In this document: piece by piece, positions 1 through 8,406 of the stretch | Layout: each line of letters opens with the position of its first letter | How positions within the stretch are numbered: position 1 is the first letter of the stretch | NCBI GenBank assembly: GCA_963841405.1 | Contig: CAWJCM010000007.1 | Span: forward strand, 558,001 to 622,000 | Source of the DNA: DATBLE01 sp963841405 | GTDB taxonomy: Bacteria; Actinomycetota; Thermoleophilia; Gaiellales; Gaiellaceae | Reading direction: 5' to 3' | DNA length: 64,000 nucleotides | Notes under the pieces: model-generated | The model's database searches: none | What the model was told of the DNA's origin: nothing | The model's input: the letters and a program-made list of their open reading frames with translations, nothing else | Made by a program: the position numbers and the translations under genes

Positions 1-243
1 CATCACGATCGCGACCGCGTCGTAGCCGTCCTTGTTCGCGCGCGAGATCTCGTCCGTCAGGTAGCCCTGGGTGACCGGGTTGACGTCGTTCTCGAACTCG
101 ACCGCGAGGACGCGCGGAGCGGTCGCCTCGGTGGCCGCAAGCGAACGGTACGGACTCGCTGCTCGTGCCGCCCCGCCGCCGGCCAGCGCCACTGCCAGGA
201 CCACCAAGACGGCGAGAAGTCCCCGCAGGAAAGCCGCTTTCAC
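1..243 (-). CDS. NfeD-type membrane serine protease, N-terminal part (runs off left edge)
   Basis: The first 81 residues are visible. A GTG start is followed by a basic n-region and a hydrophobic signal segment (about residues 3-28). Then comes the segment VEFENDVNPVTQGYL and DEISRANKDGYDAVAIVM, which matches the opening strand and helix of the ClpP-class NfeD1b proteases. In that family the protein is a secreted or membrane serine protease with a C-terminal NfeD OB domain, often paired with a stomatin-like protein. The catalytic Ser/Lys lie beyond the window, so activity cannot be judged. A TAGAAT hexamer lies 10 nt upstream of the start. Confidence 0.75.
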   Translation of the reverse strand, partial: MKAAFLRGLLAVLVVLAVALAGGGAARAASPYRSLAATEATAPRVLAVEFENDVNPVTQGYLTDEISRANKDGYDAVAIVM

Positions 244-253
244 AGCCGTAAGG

Positions 254-259
254 ATTCTA
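254..259 (-). promoter_or_regulatory. -10-like hexamer TAGAAT for the NfeD-type gene
   Basis: On the minus strand TAGAAT ends 10 nt before the GTG at 243. It resembles the sigma-70 -10 box. No good -35 is visible 17 bp upstream. Confidence 0.4.
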
Positions 260-308
260 TCAACGCCCTCGTGTGTGGCCGTTGACGCGTGCACACTGGC
301 GGAACCGG

Positions 309-2222
309 ATGAGAGCGCTTCTTCTCGCAGCCCTGCTCGCGCTCGTCGCTCCGGCGGTCGCGAAGGGCGCGAACGGGGCGACAATCGTCGCGCGGGACCT
401 GCCTGTCGGCGGGGCGAGGACGACGGCCGGAGCCGCCGCGCCCTCCGTCTTCGACCTCGTCGGGTTCCACTGGCAGGGGGGCGGCACCGTGCTCTTCCGC
501 ACCCACGCGGTCGCGGGCCGCTGGAGCTCGTGGCGTCCGGTCGCCCCCGAAGCGGAAGACTTGCCCGACCCGGGCAGCTCGGAAGCGAGGCTTCGCCGCG
601 GCTGGCGCCTCGGCAGCCCGTACTGGGTCGGCGCTTCCGACCGCGTTGCGTACCGGCTGGTCGGCCACGTGCGCAGGCTGCGCGCCTGGTTCGTCCGGAG
701 CTCCGCGGAGCCTACGTCGCTGCGGACGGCGGCGATGACCGGCACGCCGAAGATCGTGCTGCGGCGGGCGTGGGGGGCGAACGAGGAGATCACCCGGGGA
801 GTGCCGCGGTACGCACGCGCGGTCTCGTTCGCGGTCGTCCACCACACGGCCGGCTCCAACGCGTACACGCGGAGCCAGTCGGCCGCGATCGTCCGCGCGA
901 TCGAGCTCTACCACGTCCGCGGAAACGGCTGGAACGACATCGGCTACAACTTCCTGGTCGACAAGTACGGCGAGGTCTTCGAGGGTCGTGCCGGCGGGAT
1001 CGAGCGCAACGTGATCGGCGCGCATGCGCAGGGTTTCAACACCGGTTCGACCGGGATCGCCGTGATCGGCAACTACTCCGCGACGAGGATCTCCGCCGCG
1101 GCGATGCAGGCGCTCGTCGGGCTGCTGGCCTGGCGGCTGGACGTCGCCCACGTCGACCCGCTGAGCACGCTGATGTGGCGGTCGGGGGGGAACCCCGAGT
1201 ACCGCCTCGGCAGGGCGGTGAAGCTGCGCGCGATCTCCGGCCACCGCGACACGGGCCCCACCAGCTGCCCAGGCGCCGCGCTGTACTCCAGGCTGCCCGA
1301 CATCGCGCGGATGGTTGCGGCCACGGGGCTGCCGAAGCTGTATGCGCCACAGGCGGTCGGCGGCCCCGGCGGCCCGGTTCGCTTCACGGCCAGGCTGTCC
1401 GCTCCCGCGCCCTGGACCGTGACGGTCAGGGCCGCGTCCGGCGCGGTTGTCGCGCGTGGGCGTGGGACGGGAGCCACGGTCGCCTGGACCTGGAACGCCG
1501 CCCGGATCGCGAACGGCTCGTACACCTGGACGATCGAGGCCGGTGCGCAGACCCGCCCGGCAGCCGGGACGATCGGCAAGGCGCTGCCGCCTCCTCCTCC
1601 CCCGCCTCCTCCCACGTCCCAGATCGTTGCGGGGCTGGCCGTCGCGCCGCCGGTGCTCTCGCCGGACGGCGACGGCATCGACGACGCCTTGAACGTCTCC
1701 TACACGCTCACCACGCGCGCGTCGGTGACCGCAACGGTCGTGGACGCGACCGGGGCGGCCGTGGCGACGCCGTTCGCAGCCCAGCAGCAGGGAGCGCGCC
1801 GGCAGTCGTTCGCGTATCCGGCGGACGGACTGGCGGACGGTTCGTACACCCTGGCGATCTCGGCTGCCGGTGACGACGGCCGCATGAGCCGGCTCGAGGC
1901 CTCGTTCGACGTCGACCGGACGCTCTCCGGGCTTGCGCTGAGCACGTCCACGCTGACCCCGAACGGCGACGGGGTGGACGACACGCTCGGCGTCTCCTTC
2001 ACGCTCGCTGCCGCCGCCAACGCCGTGGTCCAGATCGAGCAGGCAGGAGCAGTCGTCGCGTCCATCCTCGGCGGCCCGCTCCCCGCCGGCCCGGCGCAGC
2101 TCACCTGGGACGGGACGACACCGTCGGGCCCTGCGCCCGCCGGGACGTACGACGCCGTCGTGTTCGTCGACGGCCCGTTCGGGCGGACACGGCATGTCCT
2201 CTCGTTCACGGTCGCGCGTTGA
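309..2222 (+). CDS. Secreted PGRP/Amidase_2 N-acetylmuramoyl-L-alanine amidase with C-terminal FlgD-like Ig repeats
   Basis: This 637-aa protein should cleave the amide between MurNAc and the stem peptide outside the membrane. Residues 1-20 form a signal peptide (MRALLLAALLALVAPAVAKG), which favours the ATG at 309 over upstream in-frame codons. The PGRP/Amidase_2 fold spans about residues 150-335. Zinc-ligand candidates are the His in VVHHT (176-180) and the His of GHRD (311-314), with Cys320 further on; GWNDIGYNF and DKYGEVFEGR are typical core motifs. A nine-residue proline run near 435-443 links to two FlgD-type Ig modules, each opening with a PDGDGIDD or PNGDGVDD Asp-rich loop. It precedes the sigma factor by only 21 bp but has no overlap with it. 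Confidence 0.85.
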   Translation: MRALLLAALLALVAPAVAKGANGATIVARDLPVGGARTTAGAAAPSVFDLVGFHWQGGGTVLFRTHAVAGRWSSWRPVAPEAEDLPDPGSSEARLRRGWRLGSPYWVGASDRVAYRLVGHVRRLRAWFVRSSAEPTSLRTAAMTGTPKIVLRRAWGANEEITRGVPRYARAVSFAVVHHTAGSNAYTRSQSAAIVRAIELYHVRGNGWNDIGYNFLVDKYGEVFEGRAGGIERNVIGAHAQGFNTGSTGIAVIGNYSATRISAAAMQALVGLLAWRLDVAHVDPLSTLMWRSGGNPEYRLGRAVKLRAISGHRDTGPTSCPGAALYSRLPDIARMVAATGLPKLYAPQAVGGPGGPVRFTARLSAPAPWTVTVRAASGAVVARGRGTGATVAWTWNAARIANGSYTWTIEAGAQTRPAAGTIGKALPPPPPPPPPTSQIVAGLAVAPPVLSPDGDGIDDALNVSYTLTTRASVTATVVDATGAAVATPFAAQQQGARRQSFAYPADGLADGSYTLAISAAGDDGRMSRLEASFDVDRTLSGLALSTSTLTPNGDGVDDTLGVSFTLAAAANAVVQIEQAGAVVASILGGPLPAGPAQLTWDGTTPSGPAPAGTYDAVVFVDGPFGRTRHVLSFTVAR

Positions 2223-2231
2223 GACCGCGAA

Positions 2232-2237
2232 TAGACT
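2232..2237 (+). promoter_or_regulatory. -10-like hexamer TAGACT, 6 nt before the sigma factor ATG
   Basis: TAGACT then CCCGGG then ATG at 2244. The 6-nt gap puts the expected transcript start at or next to the A of ATG, so the mRNA is probably leaderless. Confidence 0.5.
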
Positions 2238-2243
2238 CCCGGG

Positions 2244-2846
2244 ATGCAACCCCTGCGCCGCCGCCGCAGTCAGAGTGTCGAGCTGCGGTCGGCCCGGCCG
2301 CTCGCGTACGAGAGTTTGAGCGACCCGATTCTTGTGACCAGAGCGAAGGACGGAGATCGTGCGGCGCTGGCCGCGCTGTGCGAGCGTCACGCCCCGCGAG
2401 TGCAACGGCTCGCGCGCCATCTCCTGTCCGACCCGGAGGACGCGCGCGACGCGGCCCAGGAGTCGCTGGCGAAGCTCTGCGGGCGCATCCGCCAGTTTCG
2501 CGGCGAGTCACAGTTCGGAACCTGGCTCCACCGCCTGGTCGTGAATACGTGCCGTGACGTGGCCGTCCGGCAGAGCTCGCGCCGCTGCGAGCCGCTCGTC
2601 GAGGACCGCCGCGTCGGCGGCGACGATGCAGACCCTGCACGCGCGCTCGCGCTCTCGGAGCTCCGCTCCGAGCTGGCCGGCGAGCTGGCCACGATCTCGA
2701 CCGACCAGGCCCGCGTCGTCGTCCTCAAGGACGCGCTCGACTGGTCGTTCGAGGAGATCTCCGCGCGCTCGGGCATGCCGGTCGGAACGGCCAAGTGCTA
2801 CGCGCACCGCGGCCGCTCGGCGCTCCGCGAGCGGCTCGCCCGATGA
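2244..2846 (+). CDS. ECF-type RNA polymerase sigma factor
   Basis: A 200-aa sigma-70 family protein. Region 2 covers about residues 30-105 (DPEDARDAAQESL, then FRGESQFGTWLHRLVVNTCRD) and region 4 about 150-198 (DQARVVVLKDALDWSFEEIS, then GMPVGTAKCYAHRGR as the recognition helix). A short Arg-rich N-terminus (residues 1-25) lies ahead of region 2. The stop overlaps the fabZ start (ATGA, 2843-2846), so translation of the fatty-acid genes is coupled to it. No anti-sigma gene is adjacent. The coupling makes control of, or by, lipid synthesis an attractive inference, but the regulon is unknown. Confidence 0.85.
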   Translation: MQPLRRRRSQSVELRSARPLAYESLSDPILVTRAKDGDRAALAALCERHAPRVQRLARHLLSDPEDARDAAQESLAKLCGRIRQFRGESQFGTWLHRLVVNTCRDVAVRQSSRRCEPLVEDRRVGGDDADPARALALSELRSELAGELATISTDQARVVVLKDALDWSFEEISARSGMPVGTAKCYAHRGRSALRERLAR

Positions 2847-3289
2847 CCCCGGCCGCGCCGTTCGGTCGCGAGGTGATCGAGGAGATCATCCCGCACCGGC
2901 ACCCGTTCCTCTTCCTCGACGAGGTCCTGGAGCTGGAGCCGGGGGTGAGGGTCGTCGCCCGCAAGCAGGTGCGCGGTGACGAGTGGTTCTTCCCCGGACA
3001 CTTCCCCGGCCGGCCGATCATGCCGGGCGTGATCATGGTCGAGGCGCTGGCGCAGGCGGGGGCGGTCGCCGCCCTGTCGCTCGAGGAGAACCGCGGCAAG
3101 CTCGTGCTGTTTGCAGGAATCGACGGCGTACGCTTCAGGCGGATCGTCGAGCCGGGCGACGAGCTGACGCTCGTCTGCGAGCTCGAGGCGGTGCGCGGGC
3201 CGGTCGGCCGGGGCAAGGCTCGAGCCTCGGTCGGCGGCGAGCTGGCCCTCCGTGGCACTCTCACTTTCGCGACGGCGGACAGCGCATGA
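2843..3289 (+). CDS. fabZ: 3-hydroxyacyl-ACP dehydratase FabZ
   Basis: A 148-aa hotdog-fold protein that removes water from 3-hydroxyacyl-ACP in type II fatty acid synthesis in the cytoplasm. The active-site segments are clear: PHRHPFLFLDEV (catalytic His) near residue 14 and PGHFPGRPIMPGVIMVEALA (catalytic Glu) near residue 54. The ATG at 2843 overlaps the sigma stop by 4 nt and is the only start that gives normal FabZ length; upstream in-frame codons lie inside the sigma gene. Its own stop overlaps fabH (ATGA). Confidence 0.93.
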   Translation: MTPAAPFGREVIEEIIPHRHPFLFLDEVLELEPGVRVVARKQVRGDEWFFPGHFPGRPIMPGVIMVEALAQAGAVAALSLEENRGKLVLFAGIDGVRFRRIVEPGDELTLVCELEAVRGPVGRGKARASVGGELALRGTLTFATADSA

Positions 3290-4293
3290 TCGGCGCCGCG
3301 AACGGCATACCGGTCTCGATCAGCGGGCTCGGCACGCACGTGCCCGATCGCGTGGTCACAAACGACGACCTCGCGGAGCTGGTCGACACCACGGACGAGT
3401 GGATCGTCGCCCGCACCGGCATCAGGGAGCGCCGGTTCGCGGCCGAGGACGAGGCGCTCTCCGACATCTCGCTGCCTGCCGCGCGTGCGGCGCTCGACCA
3501 GGCGGGCGTCTCGGCGGCCGAGATCGACCTCCTGATCGTCGCCACCGTCACGCCGGACATGCAGTTCCCGTCGACGGCGGCGATCCTGGCCGACGTGCTC
3601 GGCGCGGACAACGCCGCCGCCTACGACCTGGCCGCTGGCTGCACCGGCTTCATGTACGGGATCGCGCAGGCGTTCGGCATGGTCGAGAGCGGGCTCAGCC
3701 GCCGCGCGCTCGTGGTCGGCGCCGACGTGCTCTCCAAGCTGATGAACTTCGCCGACCGCTCGACCTGCGTGCTCTTCGGCGACGGCGCAGGCGCCGTCGT
3801 GGTCGAGCCGGCCGCGCAGGAAGGCTTCCTCGGCTTCGAGCTGGGCGCCGATGGGGCGGGCGGCAAGGACCTCAACCTCCCTGCCGGCGGCTCGCGGATG
3901 CCCACGACCGCGGAGACCGTCGCCAGCGGCGCTCACTATGTACGCATGAACGGCCGCGAGGTCTTCAAGTTTGCGACGCGCGTTCTGGTCAGCTCGGCCG
4001 ACGCCGTGCTGGCGAAGTGTGATTTGTCCCTGGACGACGTGGACGTCTATGTTCCCCACCAGGCCAACGTGCGGATCATCGATCACGCGCTGGCCAAGCT
4101 CGGAATCCCGAAGGAGAAAACGATCGTGAACGTCGACCGGTACGGCAATACCTCGTCCGCCTCGATCCCGCTCGCGCTCGCGGAGGCGGTCTCGACCGGG
4201 CGCATCCACCAGGGCAACACGATCCTGATGACGGGTATGGGCGCCGGGCTCACCTGGGGCTCCGCGGTCATGCGCTGGACGGCGCCGGTATGA
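3286..4293 (+). CDS. fabH: Beta-ketoacyl-ACP synthase III FabH
   Basis: A 335-aa initiating condensing enzyme that joins acyl-CoA with malonyl-ACP. The catalytic triad is visible: Cys in LAAGCTGFMYG, His in VPHQANVRI and Asn in RYGNTSSASIP. The N-terminal WIVARTGIRERRF segment is characteristic. The start overlaps fabZ by 4 nt and the stop overlaps fabD by 4 nt, so it sits inside a tightly coupled operon. Substrate choice (acetyl versus branched starter) cannot be read safely from the sequence. Confidence 0.95.
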   Translation: MIGAANGIPVSISGLGTHVPDRVVTNDDLAELVDTTDEWIVARTGIRERRFAAEDEALSDISLPAARAALDQAGVSAAEIDLLIVATVTPDMQFPSTAAILADVLGADNAAAYDLAAGCTGFMYGIAQAFGMVESGLSRRALVVGADVLSKLMNFADRSTCVLFGDGAGAVVVEPAAQEGFLGFELGADGAGGKDLNLPAGGSRMPTTAETVASGAHYVRMNGREVFKFATRVLVSSADAVLAKCDLSLDDVDVYVPHQANVRIIDHALAKLGIPKEKTIVNVDRYGNTSSASIPLALAEAVSTGRIHQGNTILMTGMGAGLTWGSAVMRWTAPV

Positions 4294-5213
4294 AGCTCGC
4301 GTTCTGTTTCCCGGGGCAGGGCTCGCTCGAGCAGGGCATGGGCCGTGACGTGGCCACCGCCGTGCCCGAGGCGATGGAGGTGTACGAGCGCGGCAGCGAC
4401 GCCTGCGGCCTGGATCTGAAGCGGCTGTGCTTCGACTCCCCGCTCCAGGACATGGTCGAGACCGAGGTGCAGCAGCCGGCGCTGGTCGCGACCAGCCTCG
4501 CGGTGCTTGCCGCGCTGCGCGCCCGCGGGGTGAAGCCCGACTACGTGATCGGCCACTCGGTCGGCGAGTTCGCCGCGATTGCAGCTGCGCAGTCCGTCGG
4601 CGTCGAGGAGACGATCGCGCTCGTCCGCGAGCGCGGTCTCGCGATGGCCGAAGCGGCGAAGGACCGGCCCGGCTCGATGGCCGCGATCCTGGGCCTCGAC
4701 GACGAGGTGGTCGAGCGGCTCTGCCGAAAGATCTTCGGCGTCTGGCCGGCGAACTACAACTGCCCCGGCCAGATCGTCGTCTCGGGAGAGAACGACGCCG
4801 TCGACGAGTTGTGCGCGAAGGCCTCCGAGGAGGGCGCACGCCGCACGGTCAAGCTGAAGGTCTCAGGGGCGTTCCACTCGCCGCTGGTCGCGCGGGCCGC
4901 CGAGCGGCTGCGGCCGGCGGTCGAGTCGGTCAAGTTCGGCGAGCCCCAGGCAGCGTTCATGTCCACGGTCACGGCGCGGTTCGAGGAGGCGCAACGGATG
5001 GGCTCGCTGCTCGTCGACCAGCTGACCGCGCCGGTTCGCTATACGCAGGCCGCGTCCGAGCTGGTCAAGGACGGCGTCAAGACGTTCGTCGAGGTCGGCC
5101 CCGGCAGCGTTCTCTCCGGGCTGATGAAGCGGATCGACCGCAGCGTCAAGGCGATTCCGGTCAACGACCTCGCCTCGCTCGAGAAGGTCAAGGAGCTGCT
5201 CCACACGACGTGA
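4290..5213 (+). CDS. fabD: Malonyl-CoA:ACP transacylase FabD
   Basis: A 307-aa acyltransferase that loads malonyl onto ACP. The nucleophile Ser lies in GHSVGEFAAIAAA near residue 92, and the partner His in SGAFHSPL near residue 200; the opening FCFPGQGSLEQGMG loop is typical. It overlaps fabH (ATGA) and its stop overlaps the fabG GTG start. The gene is full length, with a normal C-terminal EVGPGSVLSGLMKRI segment. Confidence 0.95.
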   Translation: MKLAFCFPGQGSLEQGMGRDVATAVPEAMEVYERGSDACGLDLKRLCFDSPLQDMVETEVQQPALVATSLAVLAALRARGVKPDYVIGHSVGEFAAIAAAQSVGVEETIALVRERGLAMAEAAKDRPGSMAAILGLDDEVVERLCRKIFGVWPANYNCPGQIVVSGENDAVDELCAKASEEGARRTVKLKVSGAFHSPLVARAAERLRPAVESVKFGEPQAAFMSTVTARFEEAQRMGSLLVDQLTAPVRYTQAASELVKDGVKTFVEVGPGSVLSGLMKRIDRSVKAIPVNDLASLEKVKELLHTT

Positions 5214-5938
5214 CGTCCTTCTGCTCGTTGGAGGGCAAGCAGGCGCTCGTCACCGGCGCATCGCGTGGAATCGGCCGTGCGATCGCCGCGGAGCTGGCGC
5301 GGGCGGGCGCGTCGGTCGTGGTCGGCTATCGCAGCGGCGCCGAGGACGCGGAGGCGCTGGCGGAGGAGCTCGGCGGCCGGGCGGTCCAGGCCGACGTCGC
5401 GGATCCCGAGCAGGCTGCCCGGCTCGTCAGCGAAGCGGGCGACCTGGACATCCTCGTCAACAACGCCGGGCTGACCCGCGACGGCCTGATCCTGCGCATG
5501 TCAGACGAGGACTGGCGGACCGTGCTGGACACGAACCTCGGCGGCGTCTTCCACACCTGCCGGGCGGCTGCACGGGGGATGATGAAGAAACGGGCCGGGT
5601 CGATCGTCAACCTGACCAGCGTCGTCGGGCTGCACGGCAATCCGGGCCAGACGAACTACGCGGCGTCCAAGGCGGGGATCGTCGGCTTCACGAAGTCGCT
5701 CGCGCGGGAGCTGGCGTCGCGGGGCGTCCGCGCCAACGCCATCGCCCCCGGCTACATCCAGACTGCGCTCACGGAGGTCCTCGCGGACGAGGTGCAGCAG
5801 GCGATTCTGGCGAACACGCCGCTCGGCCGGCTGGGAACGCCGGAGGACGTGGCAGGGGCGGTACGCTTCCTCTGCTCGGACGAAGCATCGTTCGTGACCG
5901 GCGAGGTGCTCCTCGTCGACGGCGGACTGGGAATGTAG
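5210..5938 (+). CDS. fabG: 3-oxoacyl-ACP reductase FabG
   Basis: A 242-aa short-chain dehydrogenase that reduces 3-oxoacyl-ACP with NADPH. The glycine-rich cofactor loop is TGASRGIGRAI near residue 14. NNAG follows at about 84, the catalytic Ser in NLTSVVG, and Tyr/Lys in NYAASKAG near 147-151. GTG at 5210 overlaps the fabD stop by 4 nt and is the only reasonable start. A 33-bp gap with an AGGAG ribosome site then leads to fabF. The acpP gene often found at this position is absent. Confidence 0.94.
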   Translation: MTSFCSLEGKQALVTGASRGIGRAIAAELARAGASVVVGYRSGAEDAEALAEELGGRAVQADVADPEQAARLVSEAGDLDILVNNAGLTRDGLILRMSDEDWRTVLDTNLGGVFHTCRAAARGMMKKRAGSIVNLTSVVGLHGNPGQTNYAASKAGIVGFTKSLARELASRGVRANAIAPGYIQTALTEVLADEVQQAILANTPLGRLGTPEDVAGAVRFLCSDEASFVTGEVLLVDGGLGM

Positions 5939-5971
5939 CCACTCTGCTGACGCAGAACGGCTAGGAGAAGC

Positions 5972-7228
5972 ATGAGCTCTGACAACGGCAGACGCAGGGT
6001 CGTCATCACGGGGATGGGGGCGGTGACGCCGCTGGGCAACGACGTGCCCACGACCTGGCAGAACCTCTGCGCGGGCATGTCGGGCGCCGGGCCGATCACC
6101 CAGTTCGACCCGGACGGGTACTTCGCGAGGTTCGCCTGCGAGCTGAAGGGCTTCGAGCCGACGAACTGGATCGACTACAAGACCTCGCGGCGCATGGACC
6201 GGTTCGCGCAGATGGTGGTCGCGGCGGCACGGATGGCGGAGGAGGACGCGAAGCTCGACGTCGCCGCCGACTGCGACCGGATCGGCGCTGCGGTGGCAAC
6301 CGGGATCGGGGGGCTGCAGTCGTTCCAGGACTGCCACACGCAGCTGCGCGACCGCGGGCCCGACCGGGTCAACCCGTTCTCGATTCCGGCGATCATCCCC
6401 AACCTCGGCGCGGGCTGGCTCTCGATCGAGCTGGGCACGCGCGGGCCGCTGAGTGCCCCGTGCACGGCCTGCGCGGCCTCGAACATGGCGATCGGCGAGG
6501 GCATGGACGCGATCCGGCTCGGCCGTGCCGACGTGATGCTCTGCGGCGGCACCGAAGCACCTGTCACCCAGGTCGGGATCGCCGGCTTCGGGGCGATGCG
6601 CGCGCTCTCGCGGCGCAACGACGATCCGGAGCGCGCGAGCCGGCCCTTCGACATCGAGCGCGACGGCTTCGTCATGGGCGAGGCGGGCGCAGTGCTCGTG
6701 CTCGAGGAGCTCGAGCGGGCCAAGGGCCGCGGCGCGAAGATCTACGCCGAGCTCGCCGGGTACGGCGTGTCGTCGGACGCCCAGCACATCACCGAGCCCG
6801 ATCCGACCGGCGTCCACCCGGCGCGGGCGATGCAGATGGCACTCGCCGACGCAGGCATCGACGCTGCCGAAGTCGGCTACATCAACGCGCACGGCACCTC
6901 GACGCCGCTGGGCGATGCCAGCGAGACCCGCGTGATCAAGCTCGCGCTCGGCGAGGAGAACGCGCGCAAGACGCCGGTGTCCTCGACGAAGGGCTCGACC
7001 GGACACTGCCTGGGTGCGGCCGGAGCGGTCGAGGCGATCTTCACGACGCTCGCGGTCTCGGAGAAGACGCTCCCGCCGACGATCAACTACGAGTACCCCG
7101 ACCCGGAGTGCGACCTCGACTACATCCCGAACGAGGCGCGTCCTGCGGAGGTGAAGGCGGCGATGTCGAACTCCTTCGGCTTCGGCGGCCACAACGCCTC
7201 GATCGTCATCAAGCCGTACGACGGCTAG
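5972..7228 (+). CDS. fabF: Beta-ketoacyl-ACP synthase II FabF
   Basis: A 418-aa elongating condensing enzyme. The Cys-His-His active site is visible: Cys in SAPCTACAASNMAIGEG, His in NAHGTSTPLGD and His in GSTGHCLGAAGAVEA. Length and C-terminal NSFGFGGHNASIV match the family. Unlike its upstream neighbours it has its own strong Shine-Dalgarno sequence (AGGAGAAGC then ATG). Its TAG stop shares a CTAG palindrome with the stop of the convergent hydrolase (7225-7228), so the two transcripts collide with no spacer. Confidence 0.95.
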   Translation: MSSDNGRRRVVITGMGAVTPLGNDVPTTWQNLCAGMSGAGPITQFDPDGYFARFACELKGFEPTNWIDYKTSRRMDRFAQMVVAAARMAEEDAKLDVAADCDRIGAAVATGIGGLQSFQDCHTQLRDRGPDRVNPFSIPAIIPNLGAGWLSIELGTRGPLSAPCTACAASNMAIGEGMDAIRLGRADVMLCGGTEAPVTQVGIAGFGAMRALSRRNDDPERASRPFDIERDGFVMGEAGAVLVLEELERAKGRGAKIYAELAGYGVSSDAQHITEPDPTGVHPARAMQMALADAGIDAAEVGYINAHGTSTPLGDASETRVIKLALGEENARKTPVSSTKGSTGHCLGAAGAVEAIFTTLAVSEKTLPPTINYEYPDPECDLDYIPNEARPAEVKAAMSNSFGFGGHNASIVIKPYDG

Positions 7229-8383
7229 ATCCGCGCGAGGAAGCGGAGGAGCTTCGGCCAGGAGTCCTCGCGCGCAGCCTCGTCGGCTTCGGGCGTGCCG
7301 CCGAGCCGGAGCAGCCCGTACCGTGGCGACTGCACGTTGGTCGTGAGCTCGGGGCTCGGCACCGCGCGGCCGACGGCATGCCCGGCATGCGGGTAGGTCA
7401 GCAGCACGTCTCGCGGGTCGTGGCCGCGGAGCGCGAACTGGATGTTCCCGACGAACAGGTCGGACGGCCAGAGCAGGTCGTCGCCGGCGCCGACGGCGAA
7501 CACCGGCCCGGAGACCCTGTGTAGCGGAATGTCTCCCAGCACCGGCTTACCGCGGTACGTCCAGGCGGGTTGGCCGGAGTCCGGGAGGCCCGGATACACA
7601 GTCGAGGAAGGGACGTATCCGACCGCGCCGTGGACGAGCTCCGGGAACGTGGCCGCGAGGAGGAGCGACAGTTCGCCGCCGCGCGAGATCCCGAACGTGA
7701 CGACGTGCTTCGGATCGACCTCGGGCTGCTCTCGCATCCAGGCCAGCGCCCGGCGGAAGTACTCGAGCGGGATGCGCTCGAGGTTCTGCGGCAAGCCCGG
7801 TTCCCCGAAATAGGCGAGCGACAGTACGGGGTAGCCGTGAGCCGACGGCACGGCTGGGAGGATGCCGGGGAGCCTCCTCCAGAGCCGCCCATCAGGAGCA
7901 CGGCCGTTGCCGGTGGGCACCCCTCGGGACGTACCACTCGCCGTAGAATCCCGATCCCTCCAGCCGTTCGTCCTCGACCTCGACTGAGGACGACCCGTTC
8001 CAGCGGGCGTGCGTCGTTGCTGACGCTTTCCCGGAACGGACGGTGATCGTCAGGTCCTGCGCCAGCGGCAGGTAGTCGTCGGACGCCGGTGGCTTCTCGG
8101 GGCGGAGGTCGGCGATCAGGTAGGCGCGCTGCCAATCGACGCCTCCGCCAGAGTCGGCCGTCATCGTGCGCGTCAGGCTCCACGACCGTTCCTCGTGGGA
8201 TCGTCCGCGGACGGTGAAGGTCACAGGAGTGCCCGGCTCGGCTCCGGCCGCCTGGACCCGGAATGGGGCATCGACCAGTCCGAGCGTCGGGATGACGGCC
8301 AGAGTGAGGCGCTCGGACTGGCCGCCGCATCCGGCTACGAGCCCCAGACCCAGAGCGGCGGCGGCGAGCGACGTCCGCACCAT
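7225..8383 (-). pseudogene. Lipoprotein BAAT/thioesterase-type alpha/beta hydrolase with two -1 frameshifts
   Basis: Three reading frames join into one protein. Frame 1 from the ATG at 8383 gives a lipoprotein signal (MVRTSLAAAALGLGLVAGCG, lipobox LVAGC) and the N-terminal Ig-like domain of acyl-CoA thioester hydrolase/BAAT proteins, ending at EWYVPRG. Frame 2 gives ATAVLLMGGSGGGSP. Frame 3 gives SAHGYPVLSLAYFGEPGLP, the nucleophile elbow FGISRGGELSLLLA and GHAVG near the C-terminus. Each switch is a one-base loss in a four-base run (CCCC at 7920-7923, GGGG at 7867-7870). Restoring one base at each gives a continuous protein of about 385 aa with an intact Ser nucleophile. This may be sequencing error rather than decay. 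Confidence 0.7.
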
Positions 8384-8394
8384 CCCGATGCTAG

Positions 8395-8400
8395 TACGCT
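8395..8400 (+). promoter_or_regulatory. -10-like hexamer TACGCT, 6 nt before the HAD gene GTG
   Basis: TACGCT, CAGGGC, then GTG at 8407. Same 6-nt geometry as the sigma factor promoter; supports a leaderless transcript and the GTG start. Confidence 0.45.
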
Positions 8401-8406
8401 CAGGGC

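Noticed and set aside
240..2420. A 726-residue open frame on the minus strand opposite the amidase
   Set aside because: It is an Arg/Gly/Pro-rich shadow frame of the amidase and sigma genes, common in high-GC DNA. No domain is visible and codon bias fits the plus strand.
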